Shown: positions 42,758 to 53,896 of the stretch, piece by piece
Layout: each line of letters starts with the position of its first letter
How positions within the stretch are numbered: the first letter of the stretch is position 1
Assembly (NCBI RefSeq): GCF_023053635.1
Contig: NC_086178.1
Coordinates: forward strand, 93,666,226 to 93,730,225
Direction of reading: 5' to 3'
DNA length: 64,000 nt
Source: Elgaria multicarinata webbii
Lineage: Eukaryota; Chordata; Lepidosauria; Squamata; Anguidae
Notes under the pieces: model-generated
Database searches by the model: none
The model's input: the letters and a program-made list of their open reading frames with translations, nothing else
Told to the model about the DNA's origin: nothing
Program-made: the position numbers and the translations under genes

Positions 42758-42894
42758 ACAAAACTTTCATACATTTTATGAGAATATAATTATCTTACCT
42801 ACTTTTAAGATATTTAATAGCTTAAGACATTTACAGTACATATATTAACATATTTACAAAGGAATTCTTAAAATGTGGTAAGAAGAAAAAAAAG

Positions 42895-43054
42895 TTAAAC
42901 ATTCATGACTGGAGTCAACTGAAGCAAGGATTTTCGTGTAAGATTCTTTCCACTCTGTAAAGTCTTTTCTATGCCCTCCAAGTTCATGAGAAAGCTTCTT
43001 CTTTTCTTCAGTCCATCCAAGATGGCAGAATTAGCAGAAGCCATACTTTGTGTT
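42895..43054 (-). CDS. STOX1: STOX1 exon 4 with stop
   Basis: [37 protein letters not shown] and [15 protein letters not shown], then TAA at 42895-42897. Matches human VILDGLKRRQNFLQN and LTPVINV. Acceptor TTTCTAG. Confidence 0.95.
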
Positions 43055-46000
43055 CTAGAAAGAATTATTTTTTAAAACAAACGATTCACTAAGAAGTCAA
43101 TTTATCCATATTCACCTATTCATGACGACTAATTTTCCAGGAAATTAATTACAGGCAAAACCACTGCTTTCAAAAGAAACATTGGCTCACTCAACAACAA
43201 ACCCCCCAAAAGTAATCCTTATTTTATAATGTTCTAGAGTATTTCAGAAATGAAATTTAGTTCATTTTAAGAGTGAGGAATATCGAGACATTATGCAGCC
43301 AGCAATCTTTCGTTGTAGAGTTTTGTACATTGTTTAGCTTCCAGAAAATGCTCCACAGAGAAGCACATAAACACTTAACATATCTGAATTCTTCTCCTTT
43401 AAAGTCAGCCAGTACTTGGAGAATACAAATTATATCATATTCTCATTCTCATAAGAGCAGAATATGACCTGACAACTCAACAGATTCATATATTTCATGG
43501 CTGGGCTTTTGACACCCTTGGTGAAATTCAAGTGATTATGAATGGGATCCACAGTTCTTTTTCATACTAAGCCTCTGCATCCATTCTGCCCGACCCTGCA
43601 TGGCTTGTTGAACTTTAAAAAGCTTCTTCTTACTGCTTCCTTGAATGGCTCCACCCATCCAAGGTTTTCAGCGAGTCCTGTCTGCCATGACCCAACAGGC
43701 TGCTTGTCCTCTATCTATGCCTAACTTTTGCACCTACTAGACAGCTTGTCCAACCCCCAACTACTGGGATCTTTTGCCTGGCCTTTTCTTGCCTTGTTGT
43801 AATATCTCGTTTTCCAAAGACTTCCTTTTTCTGTGTTCTTCAGCAACGGAAGCTAATGCACAATGATAACACTGATGATTCCTTCCATCTGCTGTGCTGC
43901 AGCAAGAGTACTTTCCCTACAACATGCAAGTAATAGCCCTGCTCTTAACAGCTACTTCTTACACTAGGTTGAACTTATTAAGAGTGCATTTTTGTCCATG
44001 ACCATGATTTTTATCTTCTTCACAAAACCAAAGTTAAAACTATATGTGCAAAATTATCCAAGCATTCCCCACACCAATGCATTCAAAGGGAAAGAAAAAG
44101 AAAATGCAATGTTCCATTATAGGATCGTGCTCTCCCAATCTTGCAAAGTCAAAATACACTCACGAAAGGTCTGTTTGAACAGAGTTAGGAATTTGTGAAA
44201 GGCAATCATCGTTTCCCCAAAACATATCTCATGACGACCATGTTAAAAAAAAGTTTTAAGTATGACATTTTCTTTTCATTTTCATTTATTATATTTCTGT
44301 ACTGCCCCATAGCAGAAGCTCCCTGGGTAGTTCACAAAGTTTAAAAACCATTAAGCATTACAAATGACAGGTGGAAGTGTGCATTAGAAATATCAGTCTA
44401 CCATTTGTGCTTACCTGGGAGAATCTATTCCACTATCTCCTGTTAAGCTGTGGCTTCCTGTCCCTTCCAAGTGGTTTTGTTCTTGTTGGACCTTCCGATC
44501 TACAATGGCAGCATCATTTGTGTTATCAAATGACTGTTGCTTTTCCACAAGGTTTGTCTTAATTTCCCAGTCTTTTGGTGAGAATGCCAAGGATGCTAAT
44601 TTCCCACCTGCTTCATTTACTGTCTTCTGCAAAATTCTGGTCTCTGCCTCATTCACATCATACACACAATCAAACACATAGGTTTCAGAAGTATCTGATA
44701 TCTGCCTATGATCATAAACATCCCCTTTCTCTTCATTGTTCTTGTACGCATATTGAGATATCTGACGGCACACACAGCTTTTTCCTTCAAGGCTTGTCTT
44801 CTGATACCCCTTTAAACTATCCTTTGATCTACTAAGATTAAGAAATTCATTTTCTTCATGCTTGTAAGTATCAATCTTGTCCATATCAGTTCTGGGCCCT
44901 GGGAGTTGAGTATTAACATTTCTGTTTCCCAATACTTCAGCATCCAGTTCTTGTTCTTTGTTATTCCTCTTCCCTGTATCTGAAGAACTATATGAGAGTT
45001 GGTTGGATTGCAACCTGGACAACTCCACATGCCGTTCCTGATCATCATCATCATGATACAGAGAACAAGCATGACCATCACCCACTTTTTGATACCGAGT
45101 CTCTTCTTCATAGGTAAATCCTTCATATTGTGGGTTAATGTTCTCAAGCCATTTGCTAGTGTTATTAGCCTTTAGTTCACTCTTTAAATCATTATTTTGT
45201 CCTTGGGTAACAATATTTTCAGATTGTTTAAATTGGTGAGCAGCAGCTGAATCACTAGGAAGATAAACATGTTTTAGCTGATCTGAATTTTGACCCAGTA
45301 AGCCATATATGGCAGCTTGATCACACTGGTGAGTTTGACTGGAATTCTGTGGGTTGCTTTTCTCCTCTCCTTCATCGAGTGCAGCATAAGTGTTAGAAGC
45401 TACCTGAATCTCCACCATACGTTTTGGATTTGCCACTCTGTGCAAATTATCTTTACAAGCTGCAGTTTCTCTCAAGTATCCATATTTGCCACCTCTTTGT
45501 AAAACCCGGTATTGTGGGTAATCTAGCTGTTTCTTTTTATCATCTCCAGCGTCACATTTGACAGTGAGCAACTGTTTAGCTTTACAGTCTACAGATCTTG
45601 AGGAATCCAAAGACCGGGACCTTGAAAAATTCCTCTCTGATCTAGGAGCTCTGGATTTTACATCACTGTTTTTCTGACTTGTATGTCCTTTTGTTAACTT
45701 ATTCCCTCTATATGCAATATCTTGAAATGGATTATTAATTTCTTTTTTGTATATAAAGTGAGAATCAATATCTATTGCATCCTCACAAAGCTGTTTATTA
45801 TAAATCATAGCTTCACTTGTAACACAACACAATGGTTGCTCAACAGAGTTTTCCAGTTTGCCAACAGCTGGTATGAGTTTGTCAGTTTTAAATTCTCTCT
45901 GTGGTTTACTCATTTGTTTTTCTTTGTTGGGCTGCACTTTCCTCTGATGCTTTGCAGCTTTATTTTGTTTTTTCCGGGTGCACCCTTTGGAAGAATGTTT

Positions 46001-49000
46001 GTGTTTCATCGTTAGCACTTCTGTAGAAGTTCCTTTACTGATATATTTCTTCTGTTCCTCAATTTCCTGCATCAGCACAGTATGTTTAGTTAAGTTGTCC
46101 ACTGTCAAGAAAGGATTGATGCGCTTGATAATTTCATGTTCAACATCACGTGGGATATTATCCAAATTATCTTCATCCCTTACTGGCCATTCTTTAGGAG
46201 GAAATTGGGCAGAAAATGAAGAATGAACTTTTTTAGGTTTTTGTTTCTTTGAAGTATTGCGCCAGAAAAGGCTAAGACCAAACTTTTTAACCTTCTCCTT
46301 TTCCTTCACTGATTGTACAGAATGAGCAGTTTCACAAGAATGGTTGCCAACAAGCGTATCAGTGGCTGGGTTTTGAACTGAAAATCTGGATTCACAAGAC
46401 CCTTTTTGACTTTTTCCATTAGGTTCAAGGCTAACTAGCTGCTGAGGTCGCTGTCCATTCACTGCAGTTTTCTCAGAGAAACAATGACAAGATTTGCAAT
46501 GAGATGCAACAGGCAAATTTTCTTGGATGAGCTCTGCAGTATCCTCCATGCTTACAAGGTATGTGACAGAAGGCTCCGGAGGGCAATGATCTTCCAGCAG
46601 GACCCGCTTGTTGCTCTTCATAGAATTATTAGAGATAAAATAGGTATTTGGGGTCACTATGAAGTATCCTTCCCCAGTGTGATATATTTTCCGTTCTTTA
46701 ATTAGCATTCCAAGTGTACTGTATAGAATATCTTGTGTGGGAGTTGCAATGCCTACAACAATAAGGACAAGAGCATATTACTATTCATTTTTGGAATATA
46801 TTCAGGATGCAAAATACATTACAATCCTTATCATATTCAGGCTCAGAACAAATTTGTGTAGTAAGCCAGTATTATAACACAACCTTATACATGTTTATTC
46901 AGACCTAAATACCATTTTGTTCAATGGGGCTTGCTGCTAATCTCTTTAAAAATGGAAAAATGAGGCTGAGAGATAGTTAATTGCTCATGGTGAATCAGCA
47001 TCTATGGCTGCACGGAGATTACAACTTCCAAATTGTAAACCCAAATGATGGTCTCTATCTTCTGAAAAACCACCAGAAACTTCAGTATTTAGAAAAAGAT
47101 TGCTATAGCAAATGTAGAATAAAATGTGTACTCCAAAATGTAAGATCTGAGCACACAGACCCAATTTTTAAAGCATCCCATTGAACAGAGGACCGTCATA
47201 AATCATTAACATTGGTGCAGTCAGGGCACCTGACACTACCATTAGGCAGAGTGAGGTTACTGGTTTGGAGATACATTAAAAGGGTACGAATTCTTACTTA
47301 TTCTGATTTTTTTTCCATGGGTGGGGGAAATATTCCGATTTTCTGACTAGAGGCACAAACATATCATAAGCTGGCTGTGGTGTAATTTATTTATTTTTCA
47401 ATGCAACTTTAGCCCTGCAAGTGACCTGTGACATTTGTACACTTATGTAATATCCTGCAAATAACTGGGAAGGTTTTTAAAAGACAAAAACAACAACCAA
47501 CCCTCCACTATCAGTGTTGAGAACACAAATTAACGAGGTAAAACTGCAGTCAAAATGCTCCCCTAAAACCTTTGGAATGGAATGCTTTTAGTTTATTGGC
47601 AGAGATATCATTGGAAGCAGGAAAATGGCTCCTCTCCAGAATCTACCGCCTGAAGCAACTGCTTCATGATAAGGCTAGCTTTTAACATACGTGTAAAAAT
47701 CTGAGCTCAGTCTTCTCTATACATTAGGTTAGGGGTGAGCAACTTCGGGAGGTCAGGGGACCACCCCCACCCCTGTGGGGTGCCAAAAATGGAGAAGGCA
47801 GATTCAAAACAAAAAATTAGACCGGGGGGGGGGGGGGCGCTGCCTGAATTTCAGGAGATGGAGGGAGCCACGCTGTGGTAGATACATGTGTGGGTCCACA
47901 CTGGGGGGCTGTGGAGGCCACATTTGTGGATCCAAGCGTGGATCTTTATTTAACTACTCATGCACAGGAGGGAGGTATCAGCAAGATGAGGGGAGCCCCA
48001 AGATTAGCACAAGTACAAAAACACTTTAAACAGTATTACGGTGTGGGAAGACCCCAATGAGGGTAGAATACTATGTGGTTGTTAAGTGGGAAAAATGAAG
48101 GAGGGATTGAATCGAGTATCCTGGCTTGCTTACTAGAACCTTTAACAGGAACACCCCACAACACCCCACACTGCAACATTTTGATGTAGGCCCCACTTCT
48201 ATCCCATGGATTTTAAATTAGGCAATTGTTTTCCTTTAATGCTAATAGCCTGATGCTTTCTCCCAGTTGGACAATAGGGGTCAGCAAATACACGTTAAAA
48301 CCACAGAGCTGCTGCAATGAAAACAGTGGCCATTTCTTTTTAGGGTGCTTCCAAATGGAAGACTTTTGGCTTGTGAGATGTGCTGATGCACTGCACATCC
48401 ATTATCTCAGTAGTCCTTACAAGAGGACTGTCAAACGTATCAGATCTTTTGGGGTCCCGAATGTGGCCCATGAAAACCTTACCACCATTTTCAGTGGTGG
48501 GACGCCAATGCCCTTGGTAGGGCAAAAGGGGCTTACCATTTCTTTTAAATTAGCAGATTTGCAAAGAGAGCGAATAGTGTAGTGAGGATGAGAAGTCCTA
48601 CCAGTGAATTTGCCTGTTTTCAAAACATGAATTTATCAACAATTTTTTTTAATGCAGTTCCTGGGTATATGCTGGGGTTGGATGGGGGTTGAATTTGATA
48701 CCCCTGTCTTACAATGATCCTATAATGCAGGTCACCTTTACTACCCTCATGTTGCAGGTGATGAGGGAATAACGCTAAAAGATAACAGCTTGCCCTAATC
48801 AAGTTCAGTGTTAAGGGAAGACTTGAACCAGAGACTTTGTGATCCACAGTCCAGTCTGTTAGTCATTACACTACACTTGCTCTCACAGATATATGTGAAC
48901 AATGGGAAAGGTTGACAAAAACAGGCCCCACAAGGCAGTTTTTCTTTGTTGTAAATAGTAGTTGCATGCTGTCTCTTTCTCCAATGCAGTTGAAAATGCA

Positions 49001-49164
49001 AATCAGAACAAAAAGACTGTGATTTTAAGGCAGCTTTAAAGACTAGCCCTTTCCGGCAGGCCTATCCAGATCAATGTAAAATCAAGAATTTTTAAGATGT
49101 ATAGATCCCTGTTCTAATGTTGTTCCACGCCTCGATCCAAAGGGAGAGGCGGGTAAGAAATAAA

Positions 49165-49210
<46 letters not shown>

Positions 49211-50382
49211 CTTCCAGAGAATCACACACTGTTCTGTCACAATCCAAAAGGGAAAGACCCATTCTACACAGAAATAGGTTCAGAACATTTTGAAGATGTC
49301 ATCGCCAAGGCTGTTGTTTTAATATGGGCCATCTCCCACTCTTTGACCTACCCAGGCTAAGCAAACAGGCTAGGCAAACAGCAAGTTTCCTTGCTATTCT
49401 GGCCAGATCTACACCAAGCAGGATATAGCACTATGAAAGCCATATGAAAGCGGTATATAAGAGCAGGCGCCACACCAGGCAAGATATAGCAGTATGAAAG
49501 CAGTATATGGGTATGTGTCAATGGGCCCCAACAGTTGTCAGTGCACTTCAATACTGCTATAAAGCAGTCGTGTGGCTCCTGCCTTTTATATACTGCTTTC
49601 ATACCACTTTCATAGTGCTATATCCTGCTTGGTGTAGATCTGGCCTCTGTTAGTGGATCCAGTTGCATGAGGAGTTATTTGTAAGGGGAGAGAAGAAGAG
49701 GCAATGACATATATTTATTAGCAAAGTACCTGTCATTGTGACAGATGGGGCTGCATGGGGTAGGGGGTGGGGAGAGAAGACTGATACAAGACCCCTTGTG
49801 TGAAGATACAGCACATCTTTGCACAATGTGTGTGCTGCAGAGTGGGGGGGGGGAGTGGGAGTGTGCTGCAGTAAAGGAGACCCCTTGCCCATCCCTGTCA
49901 CTGAGGGTGGACTGGAGCACATTTTTTCACTCTCTTCAGTGGAGACACTATTGAGTGGATCCACATTATCATCCCCCTTGTGCCAAGATTTTTAAAGTCA
50001 TTTTTCATAAATGTTGATGTGACTGCAAGCTAGAAGCCTCTGTTTGCAACACAGAGTAAGTTAGGACACTTAGATTTTGTATTTTATTTTCCCATATGCC
50101 GATTCACAAAGATAATTAAAATTACATCCCCGTTCCCAGATAGCATGCATTCTTTCACTCTGCTAGCTGCAAAACCTCAGAGTTGAATGTTTATACTGAC
50201 TGTCAGCAGCCCATGATTTAACAGATTACCTGGATAATGTTTCCCCAACTGATCCAGTAAGGTTTCCTGTGTAACAGTAATATGAGCTGCATTCATATCA
50301 GATATAGCACAGCACAAGACTTCTGCCAAAGGAACAAACTGGGACTGTGAAATGGGATTCATGTGCACTGGAGATACATCAC
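42895..50382 (-). CDS. STOX1: Storkhead-box protein 1 (STOX1), partial, exons 2-4
   Basis: Winged-helix DNA-binding protein, known for links to cell cycle and mitochondrial regulation and, in human, pre-eclampsia. Exons seen, in transcript order: 50230-50382, 44415-46752 and 42895-43054, phases consistent, encoding about 882 residues. Exon 2 has [20 protein letters not shown] and the HYPG junction; exon 3 has [79 protein letters not shown] and, at its end, [20 protein letters not shown]; exon 4 ends QLTPVMNV. Human STOX1 has 989 residues, so only the exon 1 part (about 103) is missing. It must lie past 64000. The middle of exon 3 is poorly conserved and disordered, as in the family. Lies next to DDX21, as STOX1 lies next to DDX50 and DDX21 in human. 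Confidence 0.96.
43055..44414 (-). other. STOX1 intron 3 content
   Basis: Largely unique DNA; a reverse LINE tail lies at 44275-44370. The rest shows nothing recognised. Confidence 0.55.
44275..44370 (-). repeat. LINE tail, reverse
   Basis: 'ATTATATTTCTGTACTGCCC', 'CATAGCAGAAGCTCCCTGGG' and an A-rich end, a diverged member of the common tail. Confidence 0.7.
44415..46752 (-). CDS. STOX1: STOX1 exon 3 (about 779 codons)
   Basis: One uninterrupted exon of 2338 bases. Starts with the end of the winged helix, then long polar, Ser/Asn/Gln/Lys-rich stretches and a Lys/Arg-rich block ([18 protein letters not shown]). It ends GDSGIDSPR, a conserved C-terminal motif. Acceptor TTGTAG, donor CCCAG|GTAAGC. 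Confidence 0.97.
48630..48882 (-). mobile_element. tRNA-derived SINE, diverged, reverse
   Basis: The right end, reversed, reads 'AGCAAGTGTAGTGTAATGAC' (A-box-like) and 'TCTGGTTCAAGTCTTCCC' (B-box-like), then a 150-bp body without the usual SINE text of this window. Probably a different or older SINE family. Confidence 0.55.
49020..49210 (+). repeat. LINE/SINE tail with (ATT)n tract
   Basis: 'TAAAGACTAGCCCTTTCCGG', 'CACGCCTCGATCCAAAGGGA' and 'GAGGCGGGTAAGAAATAAAA', then about 14 TTA units (49167-49210). Reverse relative of 8227-8400. Confidence 0.7.
49401..49645. mobile_element. MITE with long inverted repeats
   Basis: The first 39 bases, GGCCAGATCTACACCAAGCA onward to ...CTATGAAAG, are perfectly mirrored at the right end. 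The arms then extend imperfectly to about 120 bp each, so the whole element can fold into one hairpin. No coding. Flanks show at most a 3-bp TCT duplication. Internal 'TATAGCAGTATGAAAGCAGT' is a further copy of the arm motif. Confidence 0.85.
50230..50382 (-). CDS. STOX1: STOX1 exon 2
   Basis: [40 protein letters not shown] and [12 protein letters not shown]. Acceptor CTTTTAG|GTGATG, donor CCAG|GTAATC. Encodes the first part of the winged helix. The residue equivalent to human Tyr153 is Tyr (TAT at 50234-50236). Confidence 0.95.
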
Positions 50383-50543
50383 CTAAAAGGGAAATAGAGG
50401 GGGGAAAGAGAGAAAAAAGAATGAGCTTTCTCTACTTTTGAATATTTTGTCCATTTTGTTATTAGTTCCCCTTTCAAAATGTCCTCTTTAAAGTTATCTC
50501 GAGAGAGCTAGAGATAATGGTCCTAATAAAATAAAAGTAACTT

Positions 50544-50546
<3 letters not shown>

Positions 50547-50574
<28 letters not shown>
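50547..50574 (+). repeat. (CA)n microsatellite
   Basis: About 14 CA units. Confidence 0.95.
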
Positions 50575-50578
<4 letters not shown>

Positions 50579-50759
50579 CAATCAAAGGTTTTTGTTTAAT
50601 AGCCTTGAAGAAGTGTAGTTATTTGAACTACACTAGTCAATTGTGTTTGTTAATATTATGAAGCAGTCACTTCTTACTCTACTAGTGGAGGAAGAGATTG
50701 TAATGCCTTTTTGCTTCAAAATATTGAGTGAACTGAAGTGGTTGGGTGAACTGCATTTA

Positions 50760-50822
50760 GTCATAGAATCATAGAATAGTAGAGTTGGAAGGGGCCTATA
50801 AGGCCATCGAGTCCATCCGCCT
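50760..50822 (-). mobile_element. CR1 LINE 3' end fragment, reverse
   Basis: 'TCATAGAATCATAGAATAGT', 'AGAGTTGGAAGGGGCCTATA' and 'AGGCCATCGAGTCCATC'. Near-identical to 3067-3142. Confidence 0.85.
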
Positions 50823-51134
50823 GTGGGCCCAAATGGAGGGAGCATCTCTGAGTTATCTCAAAGACAGGTCCCCTACCTTTTGCCCCCAAACACTGAGGGG
50901 TTGAAATGACCTCCTGCTTCCTCCTAAAATGGGCAGGGGCTGAGAGCTGTGCATTGCCCTCATGCTGTCAGGAAAACATTGGCAGCAGAGAGCTCTGTGC
51001 TGGAGTGATCCCAAGTCCTCAAGGTGATGGGAGAAACTTGCCTTAAGGCAAGAGCCTAAAGTAAGGAAATTGGGTTCAGACTTGGACAAAGAGGAGATGC
51101 TTCCCTCTGGGGACAATAAATTCCTCCCCACCGA

Positions 51135-51236
<102 letters not shown>

Positions 51237-51387
51237 GTCCCTACTTGAAAACAACTGTTTTGGGTGCATTTTTCCTGCTCATTCCCAAGAAATCCATATA
51301 GAGCAGCTACCCTTCACCGCTGTTTCTTGTTTCCATTTTACAATCTGGCAATTTCACCCAAATCCAAAGCAAATGTTATTTTTATAT

Positions 51388-51435
51388 GAACTGCATTGTT
51401 GGCACTTCAGGATATTTTATTAGAAATCCAAGTTC
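51388..51435 (+). repeat. 48-bp direct duplicate of 53849-53896
   Basis: Identical over 48 bases starting GAACTGCATTGTTGGCACTT and ending ...AATCCAAGTTC; similarity continues weakly for about 15 bases (AACAGC). The two copies lie 2.4 kb apart in the same orientation and bracket the hAT element. Confidence 0.9.
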
Positions 51436-51599
51436 CAACAGCAAATAGAGCCAGTTGCAAATCAGTGTCTGAATGGGGTGAGGACAAATACAAAATGGTA
51501 GCTTGAGGGTAGAGACTCCTTTTATGAAAGAGCTGGATATTTGGAATGGGAACTTCTCAGCAGCTCCATAAAACTATGAGTTTCCAGGATCAAGCCACA

Positions 51600-51657
51600 C
51601 CAGTCAGTGGGCTGGACTAAATAACCTCAAAGGTATCTTCAAACTATGATTCTATGA
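51600..51657 (+). mobile_element. CR1 LINE 3' end fragment
   Basis: 'CAGTGGGCTGGACTAAATAA' and 'CTATGATTCTATGATG'; diverged copy of the CR1 terminus. Confidence 0.75.
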
Positions 51658-52218
51658 TGTGTAACATGTTGAGCAGAAGTTGTATGCAGGTGTGCTGATT
51701 CAAATGCTTAGACACAAGTGCACAAGTTCTCAGGAGTGTGTGAATTTTAGTACCAACATAGTAAAGTGGGAACACTACAAGTCTTCCTTGGAATAATGTG
51801 AAGAATGCAACCTACATGTTACAACATTTTAGACATTATTACAGGAGTCTTTCCAAGGTATTTGTGCAATTCAATGAGTAAAGCAACATAATTTCAGCTT
51901 AAATTAAGTGTAGCCTACTAAAAGCAGTTGTCTCATGTTACAGTTGGAGGGGGAAAGGGTCTCTTTCACATTATTTCTCTTAAATCAACAAAATAAATAA
52001 CAGTCCCTTTTGAAGAAGTTGTTAAATAGTTCTTGACCTTTGTTTTACAAGTGGCAGTGGTTATATTTAACAGTATGTGTTTAGAGAAGTTCCTAAGAAT
52101 AATTTCCTCAGTGATGTTGCTAAGCTACTACCAGCAGGTGTATAAATCATTGTCAGCTTGCTTTGTGTGGAATAGGAGAATTCAGGGAGAAAACACTGGA
52201 AATAGAGCATAATTTGGG

Positions 52219-53560
52219 CAGGGACGGCGCCAGCTATAGGCAAATTAGGCAGCGGCCTAGGGTGCTGCCCTCAGAGGGGCACAGCGGACCAGGACCCGGA
52301 TGAGATCTTACACGATTTCAAGGGGGGAAATACTAAATTAGGGGGGGGAGCCTTAAAAACAGCAAAAGAGAAAAAATAAAAGGAAAAAATAATTACTATA
52401 ACCAGGAATAAGGAAGAGGGTAATTAATGACAATAATAACAACTCGGGAGGGATCGGAGCCGCTTCCTGTCTGTCTCTGCGCAAGCGTACTGTCCCTCCC
52501 CCTCGCCACCTCCAGTTACCCCAAACCCTCTTGATCTCTTTGTTGCTCTGCCTGGTTGGTCCTTCCCCCTTCCCGTATGTGTGTGTTTTATCCCTCGAAG
52601 ATCTCTCCTTAGTGACCCTCCCCACCAAGTCCTTTTTATTGACTCACACAAACCCCTGCCGCCGCGTTTCCTCACCTTGTGTGCATTCCTCTCCCCCACA
52701 CCTGCCTCTCCGCGCCTTTTCTGGCTTCCACCCCCACCCCTACCCCCACCCCTGCTTTGATTCCAATTTATTTATTTTTATTTCTCCCCGAGCCAAAATC
52801 TGTCTCTTTCCCTTTGCCCACACCACTGCCCTTTCTCAAAGTCGGAGTTCAGCTTTCTCTAACCCTCTCACCAATTTACTTCCCCACCCCGGCCCCCAAA
52901 TCTTTCAAGTCTTGCCTGCAATTTTCTTTTATTTTCTCTCTTTTCCTCCAATCACCTTCGTTTTTCCCTGCCTTCCCTCTAGCCTCGTCTTGGTCCATTT
53001 GCCTCATGTGGAGGGGGTGGCGGCTGGAAGGCCGCGCTGGTCCGGGCGGCGTGCACGAGGCTTGATTTTGCTGCCAAGGGCTCATGCGGAGGAGGCGGTG
53101 GCCGCATTCAGCTTGATTTTGCTTCCTGGGCCTACCCGAGCCGCACGTGATGGTGCCAAAGAAGGGGGCAGCAGCAGCAATGCAAAGGTACGCAGGCGAG
53201 GCGGCAGCAGCAGCGGATCAGGTACCACAGCAGCCTTTCTGTCAACCCGGGGAAGTGAGGTGGTGGGCAGGAAAGGGGTCTAGTATCTCCCTTTCCCAGA
53301 GCTTTGGACAATTAAATGGTGATCTATAATTGGTTTGTGTTGCACAGTGGCCTGTTGACTTCTATACAAAGCATCATCCAGCCTTCAAGGGGATATTCTT
53401 CAATGCTGTTAAAATTATTACTTATTCTTGCAATTTAAAATAAATTTAGCAGTTTCAAGTTCTGTGCTTTTTACTTTTTCTACAAAACATGTTCTTAAAA
53501 ATCGAAGTTGGCAATTTGCTCGCCTTGCCTAGGGCACAAAATAGTCTGGCACCGGCCCTG
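52219..53560 (-). mobile_element. hAT-type non-autonomous element with GC-rich cargo and perfect target duplication
   Basis: Ends are CAGGGACGGCGCCAGC at the left and, inverted, CAGGGCCGGTGCCAGACTA at the right. Both flanks read AATTTGGG (52211-52218 and 53561-53568), a perfect 8-bp target duplication typical of hAT. The interior is non-transposase: a pyrimidine-rich 450 bp, then a CpG-rich 300 bp (52985-53290). The last ~40 bases match, inverted, the left end of the 8979-9706 element, so both belong to one family in opposite orientation. Long open frames inside are low-complexity. The perfect flanks suggest a fairly recent insertion. Confidence 0.9.
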
Positions 53561-53848
53561 AATTTGGGTTATTTATTGTAAGCAAAACAATTCCTTGCAA
53601 AGTATACCTTAAATGGGTATTTTTCTGTTTTACCTTTGCCAGTATTACAAAAATTTATTTTCCAGGAAAAGAAGTTACCAAACAAAAGGCAGACCAATTT
53701 TAACATGTATAATAGACTAACTTTGCACATGCTTTGTTAACACATTTCTCAAGCCCTTATATTTTCAGTTTAACATACATAGCAGGTTCCACCTTGAAAT
53801 GCCAGGATTAAATCCCCATTTTTTTTTTTAAAAAAAAGTTAAGATCTA

Positions 53849-53896
53849 GAACTGCATTGTTGGCACTTCAGGATATTTTATTAGAAATCCAAGTTC
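53849..53896 (+). repeat. 48-bp direct duplicate of 51388-51435
   Basis: Same 48 bases as 51388-51435. It is preceded by a T10A9-like tract (53821-53838), which might mark an insertion or slippage point. Confidence 0.9.

Larger units (their letters stand above)
37729..42894. other. Interval between DDX21 and STOX1; no DDX50
   Basis: After the CpG island this holds two inverted CR1 ends (38343-38738), a SINE fragment (38740-38790), a full SINE (39293-39534), a LINE tail (40078-40200) and an internal duplication (41001-41230). No helicase motif or other exon was found on either strand. 41600-42200 has short open frames with no recognised domain. Confidence 0.7.
46753..50229 (-). other. STOX1 intron 2 content
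   Basis: Holds G14 run (47824-47837), a SINE-like copy (48630-48882), a LINE tail with (ATT)n (49020-49210) and the MITE 49401-49645. 47728-48060 looks like a diverged DNA-transposon-like stretch; 46760-47720 shows only scattered old repeat blocks. Confidence 0.55.

Noticed and set aside
37729-42894. A decayed DDX50 between DDX21 and STOX1
   Set aside because: Looked for GTGKT, DEVD, SAT, ARGLD and [11 protein letters not shown] in all frames; none seen, only repeats.
52531-53283. 250-codon plus-strand open frame
   Set aside because: It lies wholly inside the hAT-type element, is Pro/Ser/Phe-rich low-complexity in its first part and CpG-driven in the second, and shows no domain. Treated as a by-product of base composition.
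52985-53290. STOX1 exon 1
   Set aside because: CpG-rich as a first exon would be, but on the minus strand no frame has the expected Arg/Ala-rich winged-helix start or a donor in the needed phase, and the region lies inside a transposon with target duplications.
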